Source of the DNA: Eutypella sp. D-1
Taxonomy: Eukaryota > Ascomycota > Sordariomycetes > Xylariales > Diatrypaceae
Assembly (NCBI GenBank): GCA_023313575.1
Contig: JAJTTP010000009.1
Location: 1,178,001-1,242,000 of the forward strand
Direction: 5' to 3'
Length of the DNA stretch: 64,000 bases
Below the pieces are notes generated by a model, which saw nothing but the letters and a program-made list of their open reading frames with translations, was not told the DNA's origin and made no database searches. Of the stretch, positions 34,992 through 48,400 are shown one piece after another; positions within the stretch are counted from its first letter, which is position 1, and every line of letters begins with the position of its first letter. The translations under genes were made by a program, and so were the position numbers.

Positions 34992-37449
34992 ATGATCACC
35001 AGTACCGGGGAAACTTGTAATCATTCGTTGGCCTGGGGAACATTTTAGGAAAAGCATGACGATATACGCGGTACATGCCAATCGGATTGATTGAAGTCGC
35101 CCGAACCCTAAGTACTTCCTTTCATAACGCGAACTTGATGACGACCTAACTAGCATACCGATACCCGTATATCTGTCCACCTTATGTCCACATTATGTCT
35201 TCTTGGTGCAGGACCTCCCCCCCAACCCCCCACTGCTGATCCCATGGGTCAGTCAACGTATACCCCGGACCCGTTGAGTCCTGTCAAGCCTTGAATACAG
35301 AGCCACGGGAGAATGGATATGAGTGGGAAGAGCGGGCGAGCGGGAATGAAGATGTCGACAAGCGCGGTCTATGGGACAATGTTGGCTGGTTGGGCCCCCG
35401 CGGCTGGAGACCCCCATGGCCACAAAAACGTGAGACGGAAAAAAGAGCCAAAACAAACCAATCGTAAAATTAGGTAATTGTGTAGATGATCTCGTTCATT
35501 GAAACGTGCTTTAACAGCCGAAGCCCCAGGAGCCAATGAAGTCGCCAAGCTAGAATTTGAGGAAAATCCATATTCTCCAGTTAGTTACTGACTATGACAC
35601 AATGTACGGGGGCGCATGAGGGTATTTTTCAATATATTGCCAATCTTGTTTCTCGTCTTAGTCTTCACACGAATTCCATAGGGGATTTCAAGAATTTTCA
35701 GCTGCTAGTTTTCGGGGGGCGTATCGGGTGACGATCCAGGGTCCTCGTGTGCGCGCCAGGGTCCTGCACGCAATTTGCAGTACACCTACCAAGTACGTTG
35801 ATAGTCTGGTTAAGAGGTAGGGCAGGGGACACGGCGATACGGGAGGGGCGGCTGACAGGCTGTCAGCTGCGGTATGGCCCGGCAATCGAGAGCGGAAGGG
35901 CGGGAAGGGAGAAAATCACAACGACCGCCGCAGAGAAGATTTGCACGGGAGGATTCGTTAGCGCTAGGCCGCCTCCCCCCAATCGGGCGCCGCGCCGCGT
36001 ATTATTTATCATCGCATTTGTCGTGTCCTCCACATGGAGTTGTTATGTAGTAACTACCCTGGCAATTAGTGGCTCTACAAAGGAGATAAGAATGGGGAAG
36101 CTTCGGAACTACACGGTAAACGAAAAACGGTAAACAAGAAGGCAAGGCGGGCTGACGGGCATATGGGTAGGTGAGTTATTGCCGCCCATTTGATCGCCAT
36201 ATCTGCCTCCTTTGTACAATCCCTACTTGCATATCTGTTATCCTACCTTAATCCCTTCCTACATACGGGAGCCGATTCTCCGCGGAGAGTGGGCCTTTAG
36301 GTCGTCGAAATGGCCGAGAGAGGAAGACGGTCAACGTGTCGGTATTTCGCCGACATTTAGACCACATCCCGTTGCTGCTCGCGCCCTGGCATGCCTGGGC
36401 CAAAGATCAGAGAGAAAAACGGTTAGACGTATACCAGACAATGAATGGTGTCGCGGAGGCGGTGGCCATCTAGAAGGCTGCCTTTACCTATCCGTCGGTA
36501 AAATGCCTTTCGTAGCGTATCGTCAACTCATAGCATGTCCAGTAAAGCTTTTAGGCTATGTTATTACTTGGGTGACTTGTCTTATGTGATAGCGAAGCGC
36601 ACATGCTCTTTTTAGGTAGGATAGCCAAGCGTTAGATTCATGTTGACTACACCTGGGTTCGCATTGTATTGTTTTACGCGTGCATTATTTTCGATACGGC
36701 ACATGATTACATGTCACTGTAGTACGATACGACTCAACGATTTGATGCAAAGTGAAGGCAAATGCTTCTTCATTTCATGTTCATGGTTCCTTAGCTGTAG
36801 ATAAGATTGCTATGTTTAGAACCCATTGCTTTTTCGTTGCCGCTTTTCTCTTAATTTTTTTTTTACTGGCCGCCAATAACTTTTTGTCAATGTGGACTCC
36901 GTGCTCGCAAACCCCAATCTCGTTACTATGACATAAAGAGCATGCAACATGTGATTTTCAAGCCTCGCTGAGGTCCTCTCGAGCACACCGCGTCGCCTTG
37001 ATTAACCTCCAGCTAGCTGGGGTATGGTAGCTCAAGAACCGGCTGAGAAGAATATAAGTAAAAAGCAATGCTGACTGTGGTATCATGGGTATGGAAACGC
37101 CGCTCAGTGCCGTGAAAACATTAGAAATAGACATGCGTAGTTGAACGCGTAACAGTATGGATAATCAGGTGATCATGTTTGACGATGTTGACCTAGATGG
37201 TCAACACCAAACCCCCGATAATCCGATGCAAATGTGACAATGGTCGATGAGATGCCTCGTTATCAAGAAACATCAGAGAAAACGCCACCCTTTATGCCAT
37301 TGGTATCGCTCAAATCAAACCACCTTGTAATGCATCAACGGGGAAAAAAGAATGAAGGATGTACATCAGGACGACGAATGCTGCCAAAGTCGAAGGTTTC
37401 ATGTCCCTTGGAAAGTTGGGTGAGGCAACACCAGAGGTCAGGGCCAGGT

Positions 37450-39400
37450 TTACCAGCCTTGAGTGTGGTATCCGCCGAAAGCGTCTCGATTAAAGTACTG
37501 GTTCCAGCTGCTGGCGTTTGGCTCCTCTGAACTCTTCTTCATACAGGGCCTCTCGGGGTACTGCTTAAGATTCGCAACATCATGGGACGTATGGCGTCTC
37601 TTCAGAACAGCGTTGGCGGTCGACGTCTTTTGCTGGCGTTCCCAGAGTAGATGCCTCCGTAGGGACTCAGTCAGCTCTGTGGCCAGCATGTTTCTCCTAG
37701 TCGTGCGAGGAGATAGAGCGGCTTGTTGACGATGGGGCTGCGCATTCGTCATAATGGGTTGGGCGCCGGACCGAGGAATCTCATTAATGGGCTTCAACGG
37801 AGTGGGCCGCACAGTCCTTCGCATTTCCAACCCATTGTCATCCGAATCATTGGGGGAGGCAACCATCCTAGACATATTGGACATGTTCTGCATCGTTCGC
37901 GCGCGTTGGGGAATAGCCGACGTCGACTGCGAAGCGTGATTGCCGAGGTTCCGAGCCCTGTCGTCCTGTCCGGCGAACATGAGGCTAATCAAGGACCGTT
38001 GTGAAGTCAGATTGGGCTTCGATGGGACACGCTTAAAGGTCACAGCGTCGTCCATGCTCGACTTGCCGCTCTCTTCGATAGAATCCTCCCACTCGGAGTC
38101 CTCGTCATCGTCGTCAATGGCGCTCTCGTCTACATAGCTATCCGATTGATCACTGGAAGACTGAATGGTCTGTGTCGTGACTTGGTTGCTGATGGACGCC
38201 TGCTTCTTCTGTACGGTGAGGAAGGAGTTAGGCCGCGAGGTATGCAGTGCACTCTTAAGAGAGGGACTCTCATCCTCGCCAGAAGAGCCGCCGAGCTGGA
38301 AAATCTTTCTCTTAATCTGAGGCACCGGCTGACGGGTTTCGAGGCTTTGTGGCGAAGACTCATCGCCGGAAGAACCGCCCAGGACAAACTTCGGCGGCTT
38401 TCTAGGCTGAACCGATTTCGGGGCAGGCGACGACTTGGGTTCGGGGATAGCGTCGGCTATCATGGACTTAGGCTCATGAGTGACACGGAAAGACGGGACC
38501 TGCGAGGGTGAAAATCCGCGAATAACAGTCGTGGCAGGTGAACCAGTTGACGGAGGCTCCTGCGACTTCGCTTGCTCCGGAAGCACACTGAAGGAATCGG
38601 ACAAAGTCTCTGTCGGTGGAGTGGTAGGAGCTTCGTGAGTCTCGGCAGAAGAGAGTTGAGAAGCATCGCTGGCTGACTGCTCGGAAGAGGATATTTCCGA
38701 GGATGGTGAAGAGGAAGTTAATACGGGCGAGGTTATCTCGGGTAGAGGCGACAGATTCGGCTCGGTTTCTTGGATAATGGATACAACCATCTTTTCTAGA
38801 TGGTCGGAGGTGATGTGACGTTCGCGACCTTTGCTTCGACTGCTGCTGGCACACGAATCCTGACGCACGATCTTAGGACGCACAATATCGAGGGGGTCGG
38901 TATCGGTGGTCAACTCGATGGCTTCTTCCTCGACTAGAGAATCGACACTGCCGGACAATTGGGGCAGGTCGGATATTATCTCCCGCTCTGGGATATCTTT
39001 GGGAAGGGTGGCGGTTGTAGTTTCGGGTTCGATTTCGGGTTCGATTGCGGCTTCAGTTGCGGCTTCGGTTGCGGGTAGTGAAGTGGTTGAGGAAGTCTGA
39101 GTAGAATCACAGCAGAAAGTCTCTTGGTTCCATAACCGCCAACTCAGGTTTTCTAATCTTCGCCCTTGCTCAACCGAATCTGCACATCTGGAGAAGACTA
39201 CATGGGTATCTTAGTTAGCGATTGGGGGGGGGTTCCGGGAGAGTAGAGTGCGGTGGTAAGTGCGGCGCTAATCGCGATGCCGCCGGACTCTACTTACCAG
39301 TCCACATGTTGAAGAGATTCTGGGCATTATGCGTGTCGACTTTGTGGATGACATTCGGGTCCACTGTCAGGACTAATCCTTCTGCTTTACTACAAGGCAT
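37450..39400 (-). CDS. DUF1752 (AreA GATA-like) / DUF3295 protein, Mks1-related
   Basis: Exons in transcript order are 39298-39400 and 37450-39197, giving 616 residues. Exon 1 (MPCSKAEGLVLTVDPN...NLFNMWT) joins in phase 1 to VFSRCADSVEQGRRLENLSWRLWNQ. The LENLSWRLWN core at about residues 49-58 is the short PF08550 motif found beside the GATA finger in AreA and in yeast Mks1, a regulator of nitrogen and retrograde signalling. No zinc finger is present. The rest is Ser/Pro/acidic-rich and largely disordered. It has the paired words PPKFVLGGSSGDESS and RKIFQLGGSSGEDES and an acidic DDDDEDSEWEDS, typical of DUF3295, and ends with TRRNMLATELTESLRRHLLWER and a short tail. Likely a nuclear or cytosolic signalling regulator; partners are unknown. 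It is the only convincing gene between 28.3 and 57.8 kb. Confidence 0.83.
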
Positions 39401-42400
39401 TGTGGCTGATGCGAGTGTGAGTGCGCCGTCGGCCGGCTTGCTCGTATAGGTGATATTTGCGATGGTTTCGTTACGTATCGACGAAGGCGTAAAGATAAGT
39501 AGGGAGACTGAAGTCGTGTAGGGAAGATAACCTCTGATAATACTTTGGTATTATTCCCTATTGAAGGCAATTGTTTCTGCCACTGCACCGAAGTGTTTCG
39601 TTTTTGCGGGTGGGAAGAGTTTGATCGCGTTGGCGCAATGGGGGGGTTTTTTTTTCTTTCAAAAATGGTGGATGAATGCCAGGGGTGTAAAAAGGGTGTA
39701 GGGTATAGGGTATGAGTTATAAGTTATATAGTATGGCGGTTAAGGTGACTTTCGATGAGGGGCGTCGGATTACACTACCGTGATCCGTGAATGATTTTCC
39801 GCGTTCCGTGAATATTTCCGTGAATATTATTATTGTAGTGCTGTAATGCGGTAAACCTGGAAAAATGATGCTGGCAAGGCAAGGCAAAGGCAAGCCAAGG
39901 ACAGAAACACCACAATAACTATGGGATATGTGAGAGATGAATGGAGGTTCGGTTAACACGATCGATCGCGTCTCGATGGGATGGAGGATGAGGCCCGGGA
40001 CGAGGAGGACGAGGAGGGGAGGGAGGGTTGTAATGGAAGTAATTGATTGCCTTGATTGATGATGGATATGTCCTAATGTATTATGGACGTGAATACCAAA
40101 AAGGACTACGACATCAATTTTGGGGATTTTTTAACTTAGGGATTATCCGTATATGTTAAGAAAAAAAGAGAGAATGAGGAGTGGGTAGTGGTGTACATAA
40201 GTATTAGTTAGGTATTACTCGATTCCAGGGTTATATCTGAGGGTGGGTGCCCAGGTGGAAGTGGGGATGGGTGATGGGTGATGGGTGAGGGAGGAGGAGG
40301 AGGGAGGAGAAAGAGGAGTGGTACTAAGTAGAGTGGATTGGGGGGGACTTTAGTTAGTGGGTTGAGTATGGCCGAGGAGGAAGGTACAAAGTATTCATAT
40401 GGATGTATCGAAACATGTACCTTAAATACCTAGCCTGTATGTTGGTAGGGTTTAAAGTCGTGGGTTCAAGGCATAATGTACCTAGAAAAACTCAGGTACC
40501 TACATATAGATACGTACGTAAGTACAAGGTGAGAGCAGGTACAAAGTATAGGTATGTATGAATCAAGGGGGTATCAGTTGACTACATACTACGTAGTTAA
40601 CCTTTTTAAGTACGTTTTCGTACTCTGAGATCCACGAGCCCACAAGTCAGGTACCTAGTGAGTGGGTTGGGTGGATCAAGGAAGTCGGCCAGAAGGCGCG
40701 GTGTGCAAAACGTAGTAGTAGCGGCCATACATGGTAGTAGGAGGCTCTGGTACCTACCCTGCCTACCAGGTAGGTACTGTGGGGAAGAAAGGGAAAGTAC
40801 CCGTTGGTACGTATATGTATTTCCAAATGCGACGAGGATTAATCTAGCTGTCCTTGTATGTCTAGTATGTTGGTACTGATGCCATACAGTTGGAAGTTTC
40901 CAACTACCTAGGTACCTGGCTATCCATTCAACCATTGTGCCTGAGTGATCCAGATAGAGATACCTACTTCTAAAGAAGTCTCGAAGTACCTGATCAAGTC
41001 ACGTACCGAGATATATATGTAATATAAGGAGCCACTAGATAGAAACCCTTCCTACCTTCTGCTGCTGTTATGGATACTGCTCTATCAACCCATATGCTAG
41101 TATGTGTCCTTTTGGGTCTCAGATGGGGGACAGGAGATAGTGGTGGTGGTGGTGGCGGTGGCGGGCGGGATCAAGGGGGAAATGGGAGACACACCAATTT
41201 GATCCTTAAGGAGATGCGCGGATCTTACCCAGGTACCTGCGGCTCCTTCGAGACACCTTATGTAATTCCCGATTGATCACTTGACAGCAGCGGTCTGGGT
41301 AACAATCAGGGCTCAGGCTAGAAGACCATGGGTACGGGTGAGAGCGCGATTGACTCTACATAATATCGTATACACCATTACCCTAATTGGTCCAGTGAGC
41401 TGGAAAAATCGTAAACTAATCTAGCGCCTTTAGACCTTACTCCTTTCAGCTAAATAGAGTAGTAGCGTCCCGGTTACGCCCGAAAGGGTACTATATACCC
41501 GATAGAGTAGTGGACGTAGCATACCCCGTCCTAGAACGTAACCTGCAGTTGCCGGAGTTGTTGTCGTTCTGGAATATCCGGAACTTTGTCCGTTCTGCCG
41601 GTAAATTTTTAGGTACCTACTTACATAGGTATGTACATGACTACTTGTCCATGCATATCTGACAGCATACCTACCCAGGTACCCAGTACCTGCCCTAGAT
41701 ACGTCTACGTCTGGCCCGATGACCACCTGGACATGCCCTAGGTACTCAGGTATCTAGGGAGATTTATGAAAGCCCTACTAAGTAAAACTAGAGCGAGAGA
41801 CAACCAGAACAAGCCCTTCAGTGTTGATGGATAATGGATCCGGCGGTTAATGTTGTAAAAGCGCCGAGCCCCGGGGTTAAACCTGATGTTTCTCCCTCTC
41901 GAAGATAGTAGTGCTTCTACTCTTCTACGTACTCCTAAGGAGCTGGGATCTAGTTCGATACTGGTATTCTATTGACCTGCACGCGCCGATTTTGTCAATA
42001 TTGATATTGACTTATCCGTAACAGCTGCCGTAAACCTTGGTGCAGCAACAAAGAGATATGATAGTGGGCTACAGAACTTAAGCAAATAGAACCTTAGAAC
42101 ACAATGCAACTCGATTATAGCATCTGGCAATGCAAAATAGTACTTCTTGAAGAATGCGATGTGACGCAACTCCTGGGCTTCCCAATGTGCGTTGCAGGTC
42201 TACTCACCCACCTGTCCATCTTCATCATGCTGTTGTAACTTCGTGGTAGATTGCCTTGGGATGCTGCGCCCTCGTGATGGATTCCTTTTTGAGGGCCTCT
42301 GTGGTCGCCCATATGGTAATGAGCCATCGGGCTTTGACTTTTCTTCAAGACCCCGCACAGTAGCATGATAATGTTACCGTAGATGCCTCTCGATTGGCAC

Positions 42401-45400
42401 GCTATCCGGTGAGGGCAAGTTTCGCAGGGAGTCACCTGTGACCCTAGTTATGCCAACTCATACCCTCCTTTACACACATAGGGCGTGCAACATCAGCTGT
42501 TGAGATAATATTTTTTTTTTGAAGTTCTTCAGTCGTTGGAGATATATTATCGGAATTGACTCGTTTATCGTCAGTCATCCGTCAAGGGGATTGGAGTCAG
42601 TAAAGGTCAGCCAACCAGCCAGTCAGTGAGACAGACAACAATCCCCCACGAAGGGAGGCCATTTCTCGCCTGGATTTGTTGTTGATGCGTTGTCCGTTTT
42701 TGTCCTCGTGAGCCCTTATTATCTACCAATAAACCACTGAATCAACACTATGCGAATTACCTAGTAACTAGTCTACCAAACTACATAGTACACACCCAGT
42801 ACTTACTGTAAGCAGTTCACTATCTATGGTATCTTGGGTATGCGTGAGTGTTGTCTCGATTTGCTGTAATGAAGTGAGTCCCGAGAATCGCACGCCCTGG
42901 CGCTCCCTGGGTGGCGAAATTTCCCCGCATTGCATAAAACTGAACGTGATCAGCTGAGCCCCCCTCTCAGCCTTGCTGGCCTGGCATTTTGCCTGGTATT
43001 GCTTTTTCGGCCAGTCAGAAGTTTCGGAAACGATCGCTTCGTATTCCTATTCCAGTAACAGCAGTAACGCGGATTGTTCCTTGAAACCCCCACAATTTGA
43101 TTTGGCCCAGTGGCCCCTCATCATCTTCACTGTCGCCAGTACTAATCAGCCCTTCCCCGGGGAATTTTCAAGAGATTGTATAGCAGGATGCCTTCTGTCA
43201 CTTACTATGTATGTACGTGCTAGCATCATCATGTAATTGAATCTATGCCCTTACTTGATATACACCGAACAACTCACTGGGCAGTGAAGTTACTATACCT
43301 ATAGATCACTGCTACATCAATAGACAAAGCACCCAGCCAACCAGCCTACAACTTTAGGTTTCTTTATATACTTGCTAATGAACAGGTAGAAGAAGAAAGG
43401 TGCACTTTCGAATTCAATTATTCAATTACATATCTCCACGTCCAAGAAGTAGCGAGCAACGTCTCAGGACAGCAAGAAAATTAGACGCGCTCTTGTGTCA
43501 GCTGATGACATTCAACCCAATCAGAAAGGGGTATTTACCCAGCTCGTCTACTTAGGTACTATATTGATCTTACCCTTTTGGGGATGTCGGATTTGAGTAT
43601 TTGACGGGTGGATCTCCGCACGCCCCCCTTTTTCTAAGCCCCCCCAAGGCCCCCACGAAGTGGATTGTTGGTGATATCTATAATTCACTTGCCAGGTACG
43701 TAGCGGGCGAGGTGTTTATGCGTTCCTTCGCTTAGGCCGAGCCGACTTATCTTTAGGTGGTTGCTTGATATCCAAGACCTCTACGAATCTGTCAATGACC
43801 CAAGATCGTCGGGCATCTTTAAACATGTGCTTATTAGCCGTGTATATATTGTCGCAATGATGTATTATTAGCAGGCGAATCCTTCGGCGCGTTGGTAATA
43901 GCTCGTTGTTTGCCCATTCACAAGATACCACACACATACCATAGAGAGCATATCTTTCACGCTACCTTAAACAGGCAGGCCCTCCCCATCATCGTGGTGC
44001 ACCACGTAACCCTTGTCGACATGGGATCAATCACAAGCTTCTGGCGAAGACAGGGGCACTACCGAAGCGATGGCTCCACGCTTGCGTGAGAGATAGCGCA
44101 CGTGCTCGTAGGATTGCCCGATAGACGCCGTAGCGGCCGTTCCCAGTCCCAGCAAACAGCAAGCAGCCTTGCAGGTTTACTACGGACTAGATGGTTACAT
44201 AGCCGTTTCTTCGTCGCGCATCCCGGTGGGAAAAAAACAAACGCGGGCACTAGCAACGTGTAAGATCTTACAAAATCATGTCTGCGCCCATCTCTCATAC
44301 TCAATCACCCCCTGGAAGCATTCTGCAAGTACTCAAATAGCCATAGTAACAGGTTAGAAGCACATGACCAACATCATTTCAGGAACCAGATGTTTGGCGA
44401 TGTTTCAAACGGGTCGAGGTTCGTACACTGACACAGACCATGTGCGATGACTGAAACCAGCGCAGCCAAATCCATGCCCCCACGTTGTTACTGAAGGTTG
44501 CATTGGGGGGATTTCTTGATCTTTGCGTAGTATGTAGATAACCTAGTTCCCTTGGCACAACCGTTGCAAGTGGGTCGGAGGGTTACATCCGTTTTCGTTC
44601 GTCGGTCAAGAATCCTGGGCTGGGGTCGGGGGCTCCCCCGGACCCGGTGTGTTCAATGCTGTTGACGGGTCAGTGTGGCCCGAAGGCATGGAATGGAAGT
44701 TATCAATCGGACCGGGGACGGCAAGCAAGCATGCCAGGCCTGTCCTATTACTGGGGGGAGCACACCACTCTCTGGGACACCCTCCTAGGGTTCTTGTTAC
44801 CCTCTAGTTCAAAGCGAGCCAGGAGTTTAAAACATTTCCAGAAACCTACCCTAACTGGATACTTGTTCGTGCACTGGTTATCCTATGGGGCAACTAACTC
44901 TCTACCTTGATGTCAAAATCTACATCGCCAAGTGAACGTCAGGAGGTAATTAGGTAATGCGTGGCTCTATAATTCCCTCATGATTTAGTACTATGCATTT
45001 CTTAGTCATCAGTAGTGCATACTAGTTCGACTAAGCAATATTCTCCGCTTCATAACGTCATAACGACTGTTTTGACGAAGACATTTCACGGCCGACTGAT
45101 CGGTAGCCAAGTAGTAGGTAAGCCAGCCCCGACCCTCTATCAGATGTGGATAGGTTCCGGGCAATTCCCCGGGACTGGGGGTGGTTTCTGCGAGACAGAG
45201 CCTGGGGGTGGTATGAGCTGTAGTGGTATTAAGCCTGTAACATATGTATGTGATATTGCCCCTGGGCGTCAGACGGGAGGGAGGACAAACCCGCGTCTCC
45301 GCGTCTCCGCGTCTTGGGGGCCTTCTCTAGGTAATTATGCATTTATGGTCAGGATGTGTGGGGTTTCTGTCAGCGCTATGAACTTTCGGATAAAGCCTCA

Positions 45401-48400
45401 CGATGTTTTCTCCCTGTCAACTACGAAGCCGGGGTGATGTAGCAATTGGGTAGTGACCCTCTTCAGTATAAAGTATATCGCTTCGGGTATTGTACATATT
45501 GGCGAAAAGAAAAGGCCGAAAAGTGAATAGCGCATTAATGCGTCTAGTCTTCATTCATTGTATTACTTCTTCTCGTTACCATCCCTTCTAGATTTGCTTT
45601 TCGTTCTCTCTATTGATTTCGGATGGTCCTGCATGAAGAGCCGATGTAAGGACACAGATCCTAATACAAACTTCATGGGTTCGATCGTTGCGGGCTGAGA
45701 CAACCTGGCTTAAATGAACTATGCAATGGTCTGGAAACCCCGAATTAGTTGGTGCCCAAGGCTAATTCTAAAGTTGCTTTTTTTTGTGGAAAGAAACAAT
45801 GAAAGTTATCTCGGCCGTATCATTAAAAAGTGCTCAGATAGGTAGCCCTCCCATATTAAGAGGCTTGGGAGGCATACGATGCATCGTAATGCAAAATCCA
45901 ACGATATCTACCTCAGAGCCTGGAGATATAATAGTGCTTAGAACTATGTATGTATCGTCACCACGCCCATGCTGTTGATGCCCTAGAGAAGTTAATTGAA
46001 CCGTTGACCCACGCAGACTGGCTGAACAGAGCACTGCGCCCCCGACCTTAGTTATTCAATGTATCAATGCTGTTTGGCGAACAGCCTCACAAGCATCGCT
46101 TGGGCAACCGAGCGATCACTTGTCTATTTGGTACTATAAGAGCATATGTAGTATGGTGTACATAAGTCAGTGAATGCACATATAAAATACATATATTTAT
46201 TATGTAATGGAGGCCTGACAAAAGCATCTTCTGACTTCATTCGCACCCCCAGTAGACCCACTGATCGCTAGCTTAGCTCACCGGTCGCTTGGGTCGCCGG
46301 CCCATAATAAAGTCCCGTCGCATCGGATGAACGAAGACCTGGCTGTCGTAAACTTTATACATAGTGGCGGAAAGATAGGTCACAGAGGCGAAGCCTTCCG
46401 GGGGCTGCGGTGGTGACACAGAGGGTTCTCTACTTGCCGCTAGAAGAAAGTCGAAGGTTATAACATAGTACGTGAGTGAAAACTGAGGAATGACAGCACG
46501 AACTACCATCACTACGCACTTATCATTAAGGCGAGCAGACGAAAGAGGTAGCAGCTTGCGATGACCCGCGGAGGCATTTTAAGGCCGAGAAGGGGGGAGG
46601 GGAGGGCATCACCCGCGTCAGCATCAATCACGGATCAATCAAGGAGTTGGTTGCTCTTGAAAACACACACACCCCTAAAAGGGAATAGAAGAGCTGGATC
46701 TTGTGTGACTTAATCTGGTGATCGCTGGCAGTGTGTTTGCGGAATATTATAGGGTGATACCTAGATACGATGCATCACGTTTGCCTGCCGCTATGTGAGG
46801 CTGATTGATTGTGCGGAATTACGGCATGAACGCGATCTTGTGTATCGAAGATGCAACGGCACCAGAGATCGCTTAATCATCGGGTATCTCGCGACCGCAG
46901 GCGACGAACAAACGGGTGGTGCGCCCATGTACATGCGAAAGCCCCATACAGATCGGGAGCTAGTTAAACGGGATGGCTCTAGGCGTTGGCGAGATAAGCG
47001 AGCAAGCGGATGAGCCGGGGAAGTGATTCCGCCCTTGAGCCCTTACTTTATGCGCCACCCACCGCAGTTCAGCAATGCACTGGTCAGGCAGCTCAGTTGC
47101 CAGGGCTTCAGGCATCTTTACCATGCATACTATGTGTCTATCTCATTTTTATTCCGCGATTTTATCTGGCGGCCATACTATTGCGTGGTCGAATAACTTA
47201 GTGAAAGTCGCTACGACCCAGGCCTTTGGGTCGGGTCAGGGCTTTCTAGACTCCATTAGTGCGCTATGCACATATAATAACTTGGGGACAATGTGCACTC
47301 CGGTGGAATATCTCTGAAACACTTGAACGGGCTGGGCCTTGCGTGCCTGCGTGCGGCACATCACAGTTAGTACGAACGCAGTATGTCGGGTTGCGTGGCT
47401 TATGGGACAGACAGTTTGTGTAGCCTTATTATTTAGGATGGCTCGGGGCTGCAGACTCTGTTTTAACGTGACCACAGGCGGCCCCGTGATAGGTGTGATG
47501 CGAAATTCACTACAGTACAATCAGAGTACAATCCATACTTACGGCTGGTATCAGATTATCAGGACGGCCCTGGATTTCTCCGGGTCACGCAAGAAGTCGA
47601 CGGAGAAATGATCCCAAATCGGCGTTTCCCTCTCGGCTGAATATTGTGTACAAGTGCTGGGGTAGGTCGGAGCAAATACCCTCGAAGCCGAGACCAACGC
47701 AGTAACAATATGCAATAACACACCATATTAACGCACACTTATACCAAACAAGACGGCGTACACCACTTTGTATCGTGACTTCCGGCGCATCAGGTACCCG
47801 TATAATTACATGCTTCTATAGACAGGTAAATTCGCAATCATGTACGGAGTAAACGAAGTTGGTGATTTCAGTGAGGTGATGATGGGATTTGTTACCTGCC
47901 TTTTTAGGAACGTGACGTTCGTAAATATACAATGTGATATCTACTCCGCACTCTTAGTCGATGGCAGTGTACACAATAGTATAATGATTAATAGCATTTT
48001 AGTTATGTGAGTTAATATGTGAGTTAACATCATTGCCTTCTTGGTCAAGTTGGACAGTTCCAGACTCTGAGCTCCCTGGCTGCATCGTGGGTGACATAGA
48101 GTGGAGTAGCGCGGCACCCATCTTCTGCACGTAGGGTCTTCATCTGCCCGTAGACACCTATAAACAGTACTTATGGTACATCCTTAGTAGACATTGCATA
48201 CCTACATGTAGGTATATGAACTCGCTACCGGCTGATAGGTTTTCGTGCGTCTGGCTCGGAGCCTTGCCGTGTTTGCATATATCCTGCACACGAGAGGCGC
48301 ATGAGGCTAGACAACTGATGGCGCGACTTTCTATGGTGCATGACCTCTTTTCGAGGTCTAGAAACTGAGTGTACGTAAGTGGACAGTCTGTCTACCCAAG

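Larger units (their letters stand above)
28783..37449. other. Gene-poor region, 8.7 kb
   Basis: No ORF above about 130 codons, no recognisable domain and no exon chain that I could assemble on either strand. Composition is ordinary, unlike the RIP block. It holds microsatellites, several TACCTAGGTA clusters (notably about 33015-33110 and 33260-33300), and a possible retrotransposon gag remnant near 31.1 kb. It could contain non-coding RNAs or fast-evolving small secreted proteins that I cannot see. Confidence 0.5.

Noticed and set aside
45655..45710. GGTTCGATC word resembling a tRNA B box
   Set aside because: No A box upstream and no cloverleaf could be folded.
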